Positions 11,201 through 21,702 are shown, counted from the stretch's first letter. The stretch is 64,000 bases of DNA from Strigops habroptila (GCF_004027225.2 NC_044301.2:17877255-17941254); one strand, 5' to 3'. Notes: a model not told the origin generated them from the letters alone. Program-made: numbers and translations.

Positions 11201-13715
11201 GAAAAGTCCTGTGCCCAGGAGATTCATGCAAAATCCTTGGTAATGCCACCTGCCTGCCCCTGCCCACAGCCAGGGTCCTACAGCTGTAGGGTGGGGGGTT
11301 AAAGCCAAGGCACCACTGCAACTTCCTTTTAAAGATGTCCTGAGCAAGCAGCTGCATGGTACTTAGTTACCAGCTGGGTCTAAACCACAACAAAGGGGGA
11401 CACCCTCCCTTCTGGAAGCCACACAAAAGGATGATGGAGCTGGCTGGCATGACTGGGCAGGAAAACCAAGTGAAGCTGCTGGAGGGCTTCACTCTGCAAG
11501 GGCAGTGCTGGGGGCAGCCAGGCTGGGGGAACAGTCACCAAAAAGGGCACGTGGGCGGGGATGGAGCTGTACCCCCATGGACTGTGTCCTGGATCCAGGC
11601 AGCAAGAAACCAGGGTAGCTCTACTGTCAGTCCCTGCAGGACCCTGCACCATAGGATGCCCTAAGGAAGGAGAGGAGCATGACAGCTCTGGCATGAGCCT
11701 GCTGCAGCCTCAGCCAGCAGGACATGGTGAAGGCAGGGAGCTGGTCAGGAGGGGCTGGTAAGCAGGGAGGAATTGCAGGCAACTCCTGAACTGCCAGGGC
11801 GGTTGCAAGCCTCTGGAGTCTGACCCATTTCTAAGAGCTTGTGGCACCCTGGGGACATGCTACAGGCACCCTAGAACTGCAGAAAAGCCAGTGGCATCTC
11901 TGCACACAGCACTGGGGCTCCCACTCCCTGGCCAGAGCATGTCCAGTCCTGCTCCCTGCCACCAAAACCCTTGTCCAGTGGGCAGAGTGCCCTGATGGAT
12001 ATCATGGCCAGGGACCCAAGCCATCCCACTCCTCTGCGTTCTTCTCCCCCAGGCAGGCAGAGGACAGCCACTCTTCCCAAGCCTGCCAGTAAGTCTGGCT
12101 TAACATGAAGCTGTCAGACACTGACTGGCCCCATGCCACATGTTCAACTCTTGCTGTCATGGAGAGGTTGTGTCCTGTTCAAATCACAGAATCATAGAAT
12201 GGTTTGGGTTGGAAAGGACCTTAAGATCATCTAGTTCCAACCCCCCTGCCATGGGCAGGGACACCTCCCACTAGACCAGGTTGCTCAAGGCCCTGTCCAA
12301 CCTGGCCTTGAACACTGCCAGGGATGGAGCATTCACAACTTCCTTGGGCAGCCTGTGCCAGCGCCTCACCACTGAGGCTCTAAAGGCCAGAGAGCTGGTT
12401 GCAAACAGCAGATCAAGTAACTACAAGATGTCGAGAGCCAGTGACAACCTACAGATGGCATGTCCCAGGGCTGACTGTTAGCTGCTGCCCTGCTCACACC
12501 AGTGCTGTGGCACTGGGACAGAACAGGGTGCTGTGCCATGACGGACCACATATCCATGAGGACCACGTTTTGCCCACAAGGACAGCCCTGAGCTCTGGGT
12601 GTCCCTGGGCCATTCCCTGCCTCCCCCCACAAGTGACACTCACCTTGGCTATGGGAAGTAGGTGATTCCAGAGAGGTGCCCCCTTGGCATCAGTGCTGCA
12701 GCAAGCTGTGGGCACTGGATGGCATGACAGGGCCCTCTTCTTCCTTGCTGATGGGGACGGGCTCTCATCCTCAGAGCAGGAGTCGACCACAACCTCGCCA
12801 GCAGGCATCAGCTTCCTTTTTGCTGGGCAGCTGCTGCTGCCAAGCCAGCTGCTCCCACGGGGCGTCTTCTCCAATGAGCTCAGGTTGCTGGGCTCAGGGC
12901 TGAGTGCTGCCTGTGGAGCCAGGAGGTCCTTGCACCCATTGGCTACTGCTAGCCATTCCTCTTCTCTGTTAGCCATGCTGCTGTGAGCCAGGCTGCTCTC
13001 TGGCTTCTCTCTCTTCCCCTCAGAATCCAGCTGGGGAGTTTGTGCAATATTGTGCAAATCAAGGTAAAGTAGACTGTGGTCACTCACCTGCTCCCTGTTA
13101 TCCCCGTAGTCTGTGGGCTGATCCCCCAGCAAGACAGGGCAATTGTCTCTCATGTGCAAAGTACTGCAAGCAATGGGCCAGGAAGAGGAGACATCCTGCA
13201 ACTTATCCTCTCTTCTGGCCTTGGGGCTGTGGCTAGGGCTGTTCTCACACCAGTGCTCCACCACCTGCAGCCTATTATGGGAAAAGTGCTGGGCAGAGCC
13301 ACACAGGCATAGTTCTTCCACCAGCAGACCATCCTCAAAGGTGTTCTCATCATCCAAGGTAGCCTGCCCAGGTCCCCTGTCATGCTTGCCATCCACCCCA
13401 CCACCACCCCAGTGAGTTCGTTTGGGATCTCGCCCCCCCCTCTGGAGTTTGCTGCTCAGGGTAACCCTTCTTGATAGCTGGTTGGCTGCCTTCCTGCTGC
13501 TCTGCGCTCTCGGAGGAGCTGGAGAGATGCGAGAAGATGGAGACCTGATAAACCTTCTGGTGCTTGATCTCTGTCTCATTGTAGCCCGTGAGGATGCCGT
13601 GGTGGGTGCAGCGCTGCGAGGAAGGCTCCAAGGGCAACTCTCCATTGGGCTGGGCCAGGCTGGGGTCTGTGCTGTGTTCCGGGGGCAGGGACGTCTCCAT
13701 GTGCATGTGCCGCAT
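8059..13715 (-). CDS. ATOSB: ATOSB (FAM214B), Atos homolog B, seven coding exons
   Basis: Vertebrate orthologue of Drosophila Atossa, a nuclear regulator of transcription. I recognise the start MRHMHMETS (mammalian MRH...), the SQHFSH-like and TLHMRD blocks, AKRKLMPAGE, and the conserved C-terminal region LLGNFEES, RFVPSGKIEGF, AEIGASGSYCPQHATLPV, DLEALGKKGYSVPK, NKTVVKMFLVTYDF, MPANHMTFL, VPVGEE and LLFSRKS. These correspond to the DUF4210 and Chromosome_seg domains. Exons: 13715-12644, 10809-10751, 10412-10337, 9853-9695, 9264-9196, 8735-8530 and 8212-8059, all with GT-AG borders and matching phases. The total is 1795 nt; removing one base from the G8 run at 13433-13440 gives 1794 nt, i.e. 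597 residues plus stop, against about 538 in human. Apart from that one frameshift the gene looks intact. The extra G could be a real mutation or a homopolymer error. Confidence 0.93.
8530..8735 (-). CDS. ATOSB: ATOSB coding exon 6 (206 nt)
   Basis: Acceptor CCCCCAG, donor GTAGGG. It encodes TLFNLNKTVVKMFLVTYDF through CYLVHL, the most conserved part of the family. The VPVGEE and CYLVHLR text favours ATOSB over its paralogue ATOSA. Confidence 0.93.
9196..9264 (-). CDS. ATOSB: ATOSB coding exon 5 (69 nt)
   Basis: Acceptor GCCCCAG, donor GTGAGT. It encodes GVIDLEALGKKGYSVPK and GTIQV, phase 0 at both ends. Confidence 0.93.
9695..9853 (-). CDS. ATOSB: ATOSB coding exon 4 (159 nt)
   Basis: Acceptor CTCTCAG, donor GTATGC. 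It encodes the start of the conserved domain, ESILKGRFVPSGKIEGF through to SVPSPFL, about residues 403-455. Confidence 0.93.
10337..10412 (-). CDS. ATOSB: ATOSB coding exon 3 (76 nt)
   Basis: Acceptor GGAGCAG; completes the split serine codon and encodes LRRSTRSST...ISHALLGNFE. Donor GTAATG. The upstream AG at 10431-10432 would bring a stop in frame, which favours the acceptor chosen. Confidence 0.82.
10751..10809 (-). CDS. ATOSB: ATOSB coding exon 2 (59 nt)
   Basis: Acceptor CCCCTCCAG, donor GTGAGT. It encodes SSADCTVVGKRLKSRLSLK, matching the DCGPMGRRLKG region of mammalian ATOSB, and leaves two bases of a codon. Confidence 0.85.
12186..12372 (-). mobile_element. CR1 3'-end fragment in ATOSB intron 1
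   Basis: Starts with CAGAATCATAGAATGG, the reverse complement of the CR1 tail, followed by the usual 3' region. It is 5'-truncated after about 190 bp and lies in sense to ATOSB. Confidence 0.9.
12644..13715 (-). CDS. ATOSB: ATOSB coding exon 1 (1072 nt, one-base frameshift)
   Basis: The first coding exon holds the poorly conserved N-terminal half. A splice acceptor (GGTCCAG) lies 14 nt upstream of the ATG, so a non-coding exon must exist further upstream. The frame from MRHMHM shifts at the eight-C run 13433-13440; after it the conserved PKRTHW... and AQHFSHNRLQVVE text is in the other frame. The donor GTGAGT lies at 12638-12643 and the exon ends in phase 0. Confidence 0.9.
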
Positions 13716-13940
13716 GGAGCCTTACTTGCCTGGACCCCGAGCAGAGTCGGAGTCAGAACAGCCCATGCAGCAGCAGAAGAAGAACCGTAAAGTGCCACAG
13801 GTCACAGTGTGGGGGCAGGGACTTCTCCATGTGCATGTGCCGCATGGAGCCTTACTTGCCTGGACCCCGAGCAGAGTCGGAGTCAGAACAGCCCATGCAG
13901 CAGCAGAAGAAGAACCGTAAAGTGCCACAGGTCACAGTGT
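13681..13940. repeat. 130-bp tandem duplication over the ATOSB start codon
   Basis: Units 13681-13810 and 13811-13940 are identical except for one base (G/T at 13693 against 13823). Each unit contains the splice acceptor and the first codons MRHMHME of ATOSB, so there are two acceptors and two start codons 130 bp apart. The upstream ATG (13845) runs into a stop in the duplicated intron sequence after about 30 codons, so the downstream ATG at 13715 is the productive one. Confidence 0.92.
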
Positions 13941-14773
13941 GAGGACAGGGGTTGAGAGCTGGACCATGCCTTGTTCAGGATGTCCGGGTGAGCCCTTTGC
14001 TATGGGGTGCACTGCAGTGCAGCATCTGAAAAGAAAGAGCAGGAGGATGGAGATCAGCCCGGGATCCCCATCCTCATCCAGCCTTTCAGCCACAAAGGAC
14101 CTGCCAGGATGTGGGCAGCTCCCCATACAGCCCCACTTGGACCTTCCTCTCTGGGGACAGGAAGAGGAACCAGGCTGGTGCGAGTCTCCAGGAAACCCTG
14201 TGGCATCACCCACCTGCAGGATCAGGACTTCCTTCCTGGCCTGGGCATGGAGAGGAATCTCTAGCTGGGATGTAGGTTACTGGGGACAAGTCCAGACAAG
14301 TGGGGGAAAGGGGCCTGCCCTCTGCCAGGGACTTGACGTGCTTGTGCTTTCCTGGAGCGCAGGAGTCAGGCAGGTCAGATCAGTCCCAGGGGCTCAAGCC
14401 TGCAATCGCCCCTTTGGGCAACAGCAACAAGATCTCCCAGTGCTTGCCAAGAAGACCTACACCAGCTGCATATGTTGAATGAGGCAGGGCTAGTGCCCTA
14501 AACTTCCAGCCCTATGGCAGGGATGGGAACCTGACCTAACATCACAGTTAGCTTTGCTGGATTGGACCAGAGACCTCCACCACCTCAATTAGCAGCTGGG
14601 TGGTACCAGGGGCTGCAGAGCCCACCACCTGCACCATCTACCCATTCCTGTACAATCCATATATCACCCACTCTTGCCTGCCCTGAAGGCCTGACCTCCT
14701 TGCTGCATGGGGCCTCACTTTTGATTTTCAGGCCAGTTTCAGAGCTAAGAATCCTGGTCATGAGTTTTTCTGG
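13941..14773. other. Upstream of ATOSB, nothing recognised
   Basis: No coding exon, repeat family or promoter motif identified. The non-coding first exon of ATOSB may lie here or beyond the ERV that follows. Confidence 0.4.
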
Positions 14774-14778
14774 CATGA

Positions 14779-15047
14779 TGTCGTGGTATAAGCCCAGCTG
14801 GTAACTCGGAACCACGCAGCTGCTTGCTCACTCCCCCCCTTCTTCTCCCCCCCCGCTCCCAGAGGGATGGGGAGGAGAATCAAAAGAATGTGAACCCCAC
14901 GGGTTAAGAACAGTCCAGTAACTAAGGTATAATACAAAACTACTACTGCTACCACCAATAATAATAATGATAAGGGAAATAACAAGGGGAGAGGATACAA
15001 TTGCTCACCACCCGCCGACTGATACCCAGCCCGACCTGAGCAGCGAT
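14779..15047 (-). mobile_element. 3' LTR remnant of ERVL-like provirus
   Basis: Only the distal part of the LTR remains; its first half was lost in the deletion that fused it to pol. Its terminal TGTCGTGG (plus strand) directly follows the TSD. Confidence 0.88.
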
Positions 15048-15743
15048 CTCTTGCCACGTTGCAGCAGCCCAGATGGGTTTACCTCTGCGTTGCCAGTTAC
15101 TCTGCCTCCATTGCTGCAACCACCCCCACAGGGCATTTGCCACCATCCATGAGTCAGTATAAAGTACTGGCCACATGGGGCTATTAAAGGGTGAGCGGGT
15201 CCTGCTGATCACTCCTTGGCTCTCCAGTCTATGGATCACCTTATGGATGGGAATCAGGGAGTCTCGGTTGGTGTGATATTGCCGCCGGTGCACTGTTGTG
15301 GTTGCGATTGGCACTTGTTCTTCGACCTTCAGCAACCCCACCACAGAAGGATCCTCTGAGAGACCAGGCAACGTGGACAGCTGCTTCATTTCCTTCATCT
15401 CCAAGGCAGCGATACCAAAAGCCCATCGGTACCCTTTTGGGTCTTTGAAGTACACTCTCCTAAGAGAGTCTACGCCAAGGATGCATGGAGCCTCTGGACC
15501 AGTCACAATAGGGTGCTTTTGCCACTCCTTCCCAGTTAGGCTGATTTCAGCCTCCAGTACAGTCAGCTCCTGGGATCCTCCTGTCACTCCAGAAATACAA
15601 ATGGGTTCTACCCCTTGATAGCTTGATGGCATCAGGGTACACTGTGCACCGGTATCTACTAGAGCCTTATACTCCTGTGGGACTGATGTGACAGGCCATC
15701 TTATCCACACAGTCCAGTAAACCCGATTGTCCCTCTCCTCCAC
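14949..15743 (-). pseudogene. Chimeric pol: protease, RT start, RNase H end, read into LTR
   Basis: One open frame of 264 codons starts in the retroviral protease (ALVDTGAQCTL, with DTG near 15650, and a later ILGVDSL). It continues through the RT beginning (HHTNRD-like YHTNRDSLIPIHK, SPFNSP), then jumps to the RNase H end (YTDSWMVANALWGW) and runs into the LTR. The jumps are two internal deletions, one at a copy of ACTGGCC (15166-15172) and one at GCAGCGAT (about 15040-15047). The parent sequences survive separately at 59.7-61.9 kb, which makes the deletions clear. It cannot encode a working polymerase. Confidence 0.85.
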
Positions 15744-15776
15744 CCGGCTGCAGGCAGGGCCCCTCTAATAGTGATC

Positions 15777-17151
15777 CTAAGAGTCTCCACTCACGTCTTG
15801 TAGAAAGGGATTAGTATTCCTTATCGCAGGAGCTGGAGTAAAATCAGCTCTTTCACTCCATCTGGGAAGCTGCTCACCAGAGACTGGAGCAGCAGCTTTC
15901 CTGGGAGGATCATCCTTGACCATTGTTCTCCTCTTCAGTTCACGCACCCGTTGCTCCAGAACTGAGGTAGGTTTTCCATCCCGCTTTCTCATGTCTTCTC
16001 CATGATCCCGCAGGTAAAACCATAGGGTGGCCCGTGGCGCGTACCTCCTATATCTTCTCTCTCGGGCAATAGGGCGCCTTCTGTTAATAGCTGAGATGCG
16101 GGTTGGTACACGTGGGGAGCTGGATAGATCGTCTCTCAGTTGTTTGAACTCCTGGGTCAGGAGTTTTTCCACAGCTGAAATGATGGAAGGGGTGAGATTG
16201 TCTTCGAACTCTCGGAGTTGACGACTCACTTCATCCACTGTCGGTGGTGCTGCCTCACTCCAGGTCATTGATGCCAATGAGTGGGCATATGATGATGGTG
16301 CACTCCGTGCAAGTTTCCGCCACGTGGGTCGTGTACGTTCGACTTCGTCTGGATCTACGGGTGCATTCCCGGCATCTGGCCTACGATAGATCATCTCTAG
16401 AATGGCTGATTCCCTCAGGGACTGGAGGCCTCTCTATCGTGGTCCACTTGGCTGAGCGACACATAACATCATCCTTGTAGGGAAACCTTTCCTTCACTGC
16501 TGCCAAGGGCCGCCTCCAAAGGCTGAGGGCTCGCTTCTCTCTTGCAATCGCTTTGTCAATTCCCCCTTCCCTAGCAAGTGATCCCCACTGCTTGGCTTCC
16601 CTACCTTCTAGTTCGTCACCGTCGGCCCCATTGTCCCAGCATCGGAGCAACCAGGTGACGATGTGCTCCCCTGGAAGATGGGTGAAATCTTTTCACATAT
16701 TTCGCAGCTTGGTCGAGGTCCGGGGTCGAGAAGTCACCTCTTCTTCTTCTTCCTCTTCCTCTGATTCCTGTATTAATAACTCTTGTTCAGATGCTGTCCC
16801 CTGTAGTACGTGCATTGGGTCTTCATCTTTCTTCACTGCATGAGTTGCTCTTTGTGCCTCTCTTTTGCTTTTCCCCTTGCTTACAGGGGCAACCGATATT
16901 GGCACGAATTGGCCCTTTGGTTTAGCTGCAGTGTCTGTCACTGGGGCTGGAGTGGCTGCAATGTCTGCTGTTGGGGTTGGAGTAGCTGCTGCGCTTGGGG
17001 TTTGAGTAGCTGCCTTGTCTGTTGCTTTGCCATCAGATCCAGAGACATCTTTTTCCTGCTCCTTACAGAGCAGGGCTCTGTAGGCGTAGGCCAAGCCCCA
17101 GCACGTTGCCATCATTTGTCCCTCTCTGGTATTGCCAGGACAACAGCACAC
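15777..17151 (-). pseudogene. gag of ERVL-like provirus, in three frames
   Basis: Pieces at 17151-16693, 16650-16381 and 16394-15777. The first has an Ala/Thr/Pro-rich linker and a run of Glu, the second a capsid-like stretch with AKQWGSLA and LSLWRRPL, and the third an Arg-rich region with WFYLRDHGEDM typical of avian ERVL gag. The frames are separated by small shifts and a stop, so the gene is not intact. Confidence 0.6.
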
Positions 17152-17193
17152 CTCGTTGAAGTGTTTGCTAGTTTTTCCAGATTTCGCACTTAT

Positions 17194-17841
17194 TCAGGGG
17201 TGAACTTCCAAAGCACTGGAGGGGCCCACGTGCTTGCCCATATGATCCCACACACCCTGCCACTCATAACTGTCCAGCCTCAGGGCAGATCTCTTGGTGG
17301 TCCTCTTAGATTGTCGTTTAACCTTAGACAAGACCTGAGCCTGACCCTGCTTAACTTTTGAGATCAGACGAAATAGGGCATTCTCAAGGTGGGATGGCCG
17401 TGGGTAAAACACACTCCGTATGTGTGCCAACATGCTGATTCCCAGCAAAGGCAGCAGGCAGGTTTCAAGGGTATCCAAAGGATATCCAAAACCTTTAGAA
17501 TTCTCAAATGCTGCTGTAAATAGCCTGGTGGGGGAGCAGGGGGTGTGAGGGAATGTCTCCTTCATAGGTTGACCCTCCGAGGAGGAAATAAAAGGTGTGT
17601 AATTGCTAAAAATTCCCATTATATGCCTCCCAAAGTGTAGAGGTGATGGCCACGCTGGGAACGCAAGCCAGACCAGTTTCATGATCAATGAGTCTATTGT
17701 ATTACAGGTCATTACCATGAAGTACAGCGAAACAAGAACCTTAGCCCAGGCCCCCCAGCTAATAAACACTAAAACAGCAAATACTGGCTGCAAGTAAGGT
17801 ATGACCAAGTGCAACAACTCTGAGAGCAAATAAATCAACAT
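17194..17841 (-). CDS. Pre-gag open frame of ERV, 215 residues, membrane-type
   Basis: Open frame between primer binding site and gag. The first 65 residues are strongly hydrophobic, with two likely membrane spans (about residues 8-31 and 36-62). The second half is basic, with a run such as KVKRQSKRTTKRSALR. I do not recognise a family. It may be an accessory or leader protein of this ERV lineage or a chance frame; its length and position argue for the former. Confidence 0.45.
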   Translation of the reverse strand: MLIYLLSELLHLVIPYLQPVFAVLVFISWGAWAKVLVSLYFMVMTCNTIDSLIMKLVWLAFPAWPSPLHFGRHIMGIFSNYTPFISSSEGQPMKETFPHTPCSPTRLFTAAFENSKGFGYPLDTLETCLLPLLGISMLAHIRSVFYPRPSHLENALFRLISKVKQGQAQVLSKVKRQSKRTTKRSALRLDSYEWQGVWDHMGKHVGPSSALEVHP

Positions 17842-17932
17842 TGTGACAAGTGACTATTAATCCGGAACAATGAATGCTTATCACAAATACGATTAGACAC
17901 ACTCTGCTCAGATCTGTCGTTATCTCAACCCT

Positions 17933-17954
17933 TCGAGCCCTGCGTTGGGTGCCA
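17933..17954 (-). other. Primer binding site, tRNA-Lys1,2-like
   Basis: On the minus strand, eight bases after the LTR, TGGCACCCAACGCAGGGCTC resembles the tRNA-Lys1,2 complement TGGCGCCCAACGTGGGGCTC with three differences. Confidence 0.65.
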
Positions 17955-17962
17955 AAAAGAAT

Positions 17963-18589
17963 TGACGTGGTTTAAGCCCAGCTGGTAACTCAGAACCATG
18001 CAGCCGCTCGCTCACTCCTCCCCCTTCTTCCTCCCTCCGCTCCCAGAGGGATGGGGAGGAGAATGGAAAGAATGTAAATCCCATGAGTTGAGATAAGAAC
18101 AGTCCAGTAACTAAGGTATAATACAAAACCACTACTACTACCACTAATAATAATAATGATAAGGGAAATAACAAGGGGAGAGAATATAAAACTAGAAGGG
18201 GAAAAGGAAAAGAAAACAATAAACGCAAGTGATGCCCAATGCAATTGCTCACCACCCGCTGACTGATACCCAGCCTGACCCGAGCAGTGATCTGGGCCTT
18301 CTGGGTGACTCCCCACAGTTTCTGTACTGGGCATGACATGCTGTGGTATGGAATACCCCTTTGGCCAGTTTGGGTCAGGTGTCCTGTCTCTGCTTCCTCC
18401 CGGCTTCCCCTCCTCCCTGGCAGAGCACGAGACTGAAAAGTCCTTGATTGGAGTAAGCATTACTTAGCAACAACTAAAACCAATCGGTGTGTTATCAATC
18501 AGCGTTGTTCTCAGACTAAAGTCGAAAACACAGCACTGCACCAGCTACTAAGAAGGAGAAAAATAACTGTTACAGCCGAACCCAGGACA
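17963..18589 (-). mobile_element. 5' LTR of ERVL-like provirus (627 bp)
   Basis: Begins TGTCCTGGGTTCGGC and ends TTAAACCACGTCA in its own sense. It is the fullest unnested copy of the LTR family that recurs about a dozen times in the window. Confidence 0.92.
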
Positions 18590-18594
18590 CATGA

Positions 18595-18904
18595 TAAATA
18601 CTGAAATGGCTGCGAGAGCAGAGGAAATGTAGGAAAAGCCACTGGCAGGCTGAGGAGCTCCGGATCCTGACAAACAGCCCATGTCTAGCAGCTCTGCCCC
18701 TTGCCTGTCTGCACAGCTCTGCCTGCTCCTGTGGAGCAAAGGCTTAGGGGCAGGCATGCAATAGGGGAAGCAGTTCTCTAAGTGGGTCAAGGCCATCTGG
18801 AGAGCAAGGTATTTTGACCCCCCCTGTGATGGGGATGGGAAGGTATTAGGTCAGGGTGCCTGAGACCAGGGATTTCATTTAAAAGGAGTGATAAAAGGTA
18901 TAGC
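18595..18904. other. No feature recognised
   Basis: About 310 bp between the provirus and a CR1 fragment; nothing identifiable. Confidence 0.4.
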
Positions 18905-19225
18905 CATGCACTAGCACATCTTGGGGAATGACTGGCTGGAAAGAGGCTTGGCAGTAAAGGACCTGGGGGTCCTGGTGGACAAGAAGTTGACCGTAAGCCA
19001 GCAATGTGCCCTTGCCACAAAGAAGGCAAACGGTATCCTGGGCTGCATTAGACAAAGTATTGCCAGCAGGTCAAGGAAGGTGATCCTTCCCCTCTACTCA
19101 GCACTGGTGTGGCCACACCTGAGAGTGTGCAGCAAATGGACACTAAGATAATTAAGGGATTGAAGCATCTCTCCTCTGAGGAAAGGCTGGGAAAGCTGGG
19201 ATTGTTCAGCCTAGAAATCTGAAAG
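18905..19225 (+). mobile_element. CR1 fragment, ORF2 C-terminal region
   Basis: Encodes the typical CR1 text [28 protein letters not shown]... and [10 protein letters not shown]. It has lost its own 3' end and abuts the tail of the next CR1 in opposite orientation. Confidence 0.85.
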
Positions 19226-19241
19226 CTCAGGGGGTGAACTT

Positions 19242-21345
19242 ATCATAGAATCATATCATAGAATCATACAATGGTTTGGGTCGGAAGGGACCTTAAAGAT
19301 CATCTACTTCCAACCCCCTGCCATGGGCAGGGACACCTTCCACTAGACCAGGTTGCTCCAAGCCCTGTCCAACCTGGCCTTGAACACTGCCAGGGATGGG
19401 GCAGCCACAGCTTCTCTGGGCAACCTGTGCCAGCGCCTCACCACCCTCATGGTGAAGAATATTTTCCTAATGTCTAATCTAAATCTACCCTCTTTCAGTT
19501 TAAAGCCATTCCCCCTTGTCCTGTCACTACATGCCCTTGTAAAAAGTCCCTCTCTAGATTTCTTACAGGCCCCCTTTAGTTACTGGAAGGCTGCTATCAG
19601 GTCTCCCCGGAGCCTTCTCTTCTCCAAGCTGAACAAGCCCAGCTCTCTCAGCCTGTCTTCATACGGGAGGTGCTCCAGCCCCCTGATCATCTTCATGGCC
19701 CTCCTTTGGACTTGCTCAAGCAGGTCAACGTCCTTCTTGTGTTAGGGGCCCCAGAGCTGGGCAGTACCCCAGGTGGGGTCTCACAAGAGCAGAGTAGAGG
19801 GGGAGAATCACCTCTCTCAACCTACTGGTCACGCTCCTTTTAATGCAGCCCAGGATACAGTTGGCTTTCTGGGCTGTGAGCGCACACTGCCGGCTCACGT
19901 TGAGCTTCTCATCAACCAACACCCCCCAAGTCCTTCTCCGCAGGGCTGCTCTCAATCCAGTCTCCGCCCAGCCTGTAGTTGTGCTTGGGATTGCTCCAAC
20001 CCAGGTGCACAACCTTGCACTTCACTGTGGTGAACTTCATGAGGTTTGCACAGGCCCTCCTCTCAAGCCTGTCCAGGTCCCTCTGGATGGCATCCCTTCC
20101 CTCCAGCATGTCGACTGCACCACACAGCTTGGGGTTATCAGCAAACTTGCTGAGGGCACATCAATCCCACTGTCCATGTGTACCGACAAAGTTGTTGAAC
20201 AGCGCCAGTCCCAATACCAACCTCTGAGGAACACCACTCATCACCAGTCTCCACTTGGACATCAAGCCGTTGACCACAGCTTGTGTGCAACCACCCAGCC
20301 AATTCCTTATCCACTGAGTGGTCTATCCATCAAATCCATGCCTCTCCAATTTAGAGATGAGGGTGCCGTGAGGGACAGTGTCAAACGCTTTGCACAAGTC
20401 CAGGTAGATGACGTCAGTTGCTCTTCCCTTATCCACCAATGCCATAGCCCCATTGTAGAAGGCCACCAAATTTGTCAGGCACAATTTGCCCCTAGTGAAG
20501 CCATGTTGGCTGTCACCAATCACCCCCTTACTGTCCACGTGCCTTAGCATAGTTTCCAGGAGGATCTGCTCCATGATCTTGCCAAGGCACCGAGGTGAGA
20601 CTGACCAACCTGTAGTTCCCTGGGTCTTCCTTTTTTCCCTTTTTAAAAATGGGGGTTATATTTCCCTTTTCCAGTCAGCAGGAACTTCACTGGACTGCCA
20701 TGACTTCTCAAATATGATGGATAATGGCTCGGCAAGTCATCTGCCAGTTCCCACAGGATCTGCGGATTCATCTTGTCGGGTCCCATGGACTTGTGCACCT
20801 TCAGTTTCCTTAGATGTTCTCAAACCCGATCCTCTCCTGCAGCAGGCAGTTTTTCATTCTCCCAGTCCCTGCCTTTGCCTTCTGTGACTTGGGCAGAGTG
20901 GCTGGAGCTCTTGCTTGTGAAGACCGAGGCAAAAAAGCCATTGAGTACCTCGGCCTTCTCCATGTCCCAGGTAACCAGGTGTCCCTGTTCCTTCTCGAGG
21001 GGGCTCACATTTTCCCTTGTCTTCCTTTTATCCCCAATGGACCTATAGAAGCTTTTCTTGTTGCCCTTAACTTCCCTGGCCAGATTGAGTTCTGTCAGGG
21101 CTTTAGCTTTCCTAACCTGATCCCTGGCTACTGTGACTATATATTCCTCCCAGGCTACCCATCCTTGCTTCCGCCCTCTGTAGGCCTCCTTTTTTATGCT
21201 GGAGTTTGTCCAGGAGCTCCTTGTTCATCCATGCAGGAATCCTGGTGTTCCTGCCTGACTTCATCTTTGTTGGGATGTATCGTTCCTGAGCTTGGAGGAG
21301 GTGATCCTTGAATATTAACCAGCTTTCTTGGACCCCTCTTCCTTC
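19242..21345 (-). mobile_element. CR1 LINE, 5'-truncated, 2.1 kb
   Basis: The tail (ATCATAGAATC units) lies at 19242-19270. RT and C-terminal ORF2 text follows on the minus strand, with [20 protein letters not shown] at about 20340-20420 and [14 protein letters not shown] at 20470-20510. Several frameshifts and stops are present. Confidence 0.92.
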
Positions 21346-21394
21346 CAGGGCTATGTATACAAATATGTATATATGTATATAAATACCTGAAGGG

Positions 21395-21702
21395 AGGGTG
21401 CAAAGAAGATGAAGCCGAGCTCTTTCCAGTGGTGTCCAGTGACAAGACCAGAGGCAATGGGCACAAACTGGAACACAGGAGGTTCTGTCTGAACATCAGG
21501 AAACACTTTTTTGACTGCGAGGTAGACCAAGCACTGGAAGAGGTTGCCCAGAGAGGTTGTGGAGTCTCCATCCTTGGAGATATTCAAAAGCCAACTGGAC
21601 GTGGTCCTGGGCAATGGCTCTAGGTGTCCCTGCTTGATCAGAGGGGTTCAACAAGATGACCTCCAGAGGTTCCTGCCAACCTCAACCCCTCTGTGATTCT
21701 GT
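21395..21702 (+). mobile_element. CR1 3'-end fragment of another subfamily
   Basis: About 300 bp ending in CCTCTGTGATTCTGTG, with the C-terminal text GRGPGQWL. An AT-rich (TATG)n stretch at 21355-21385 separates it from the preceding CR1. Confidence 0.8.

Larger units (their letters stand above)
14774..18594 (-). mobile_element. Deleted ERVL-like provirus with 5-bp TSD CATGA
   Basis: A minus-strand provirus occupies 14779-18589. It has a complete 5' LTR, primer binding site, a pre-gag open frame, gag pieces and a shortened pol fused to the distal part of the 3' LTR. The target duplication CATGA occurs at 14774-14778 and 18590-18594, which proves the element's limits. A 5-bp duplication is typical of class III (ERVL) elements. 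Most of RT, the first part of RNase H, integrase and the first half of the 3' LTR are missing. Confidence 0.93.
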
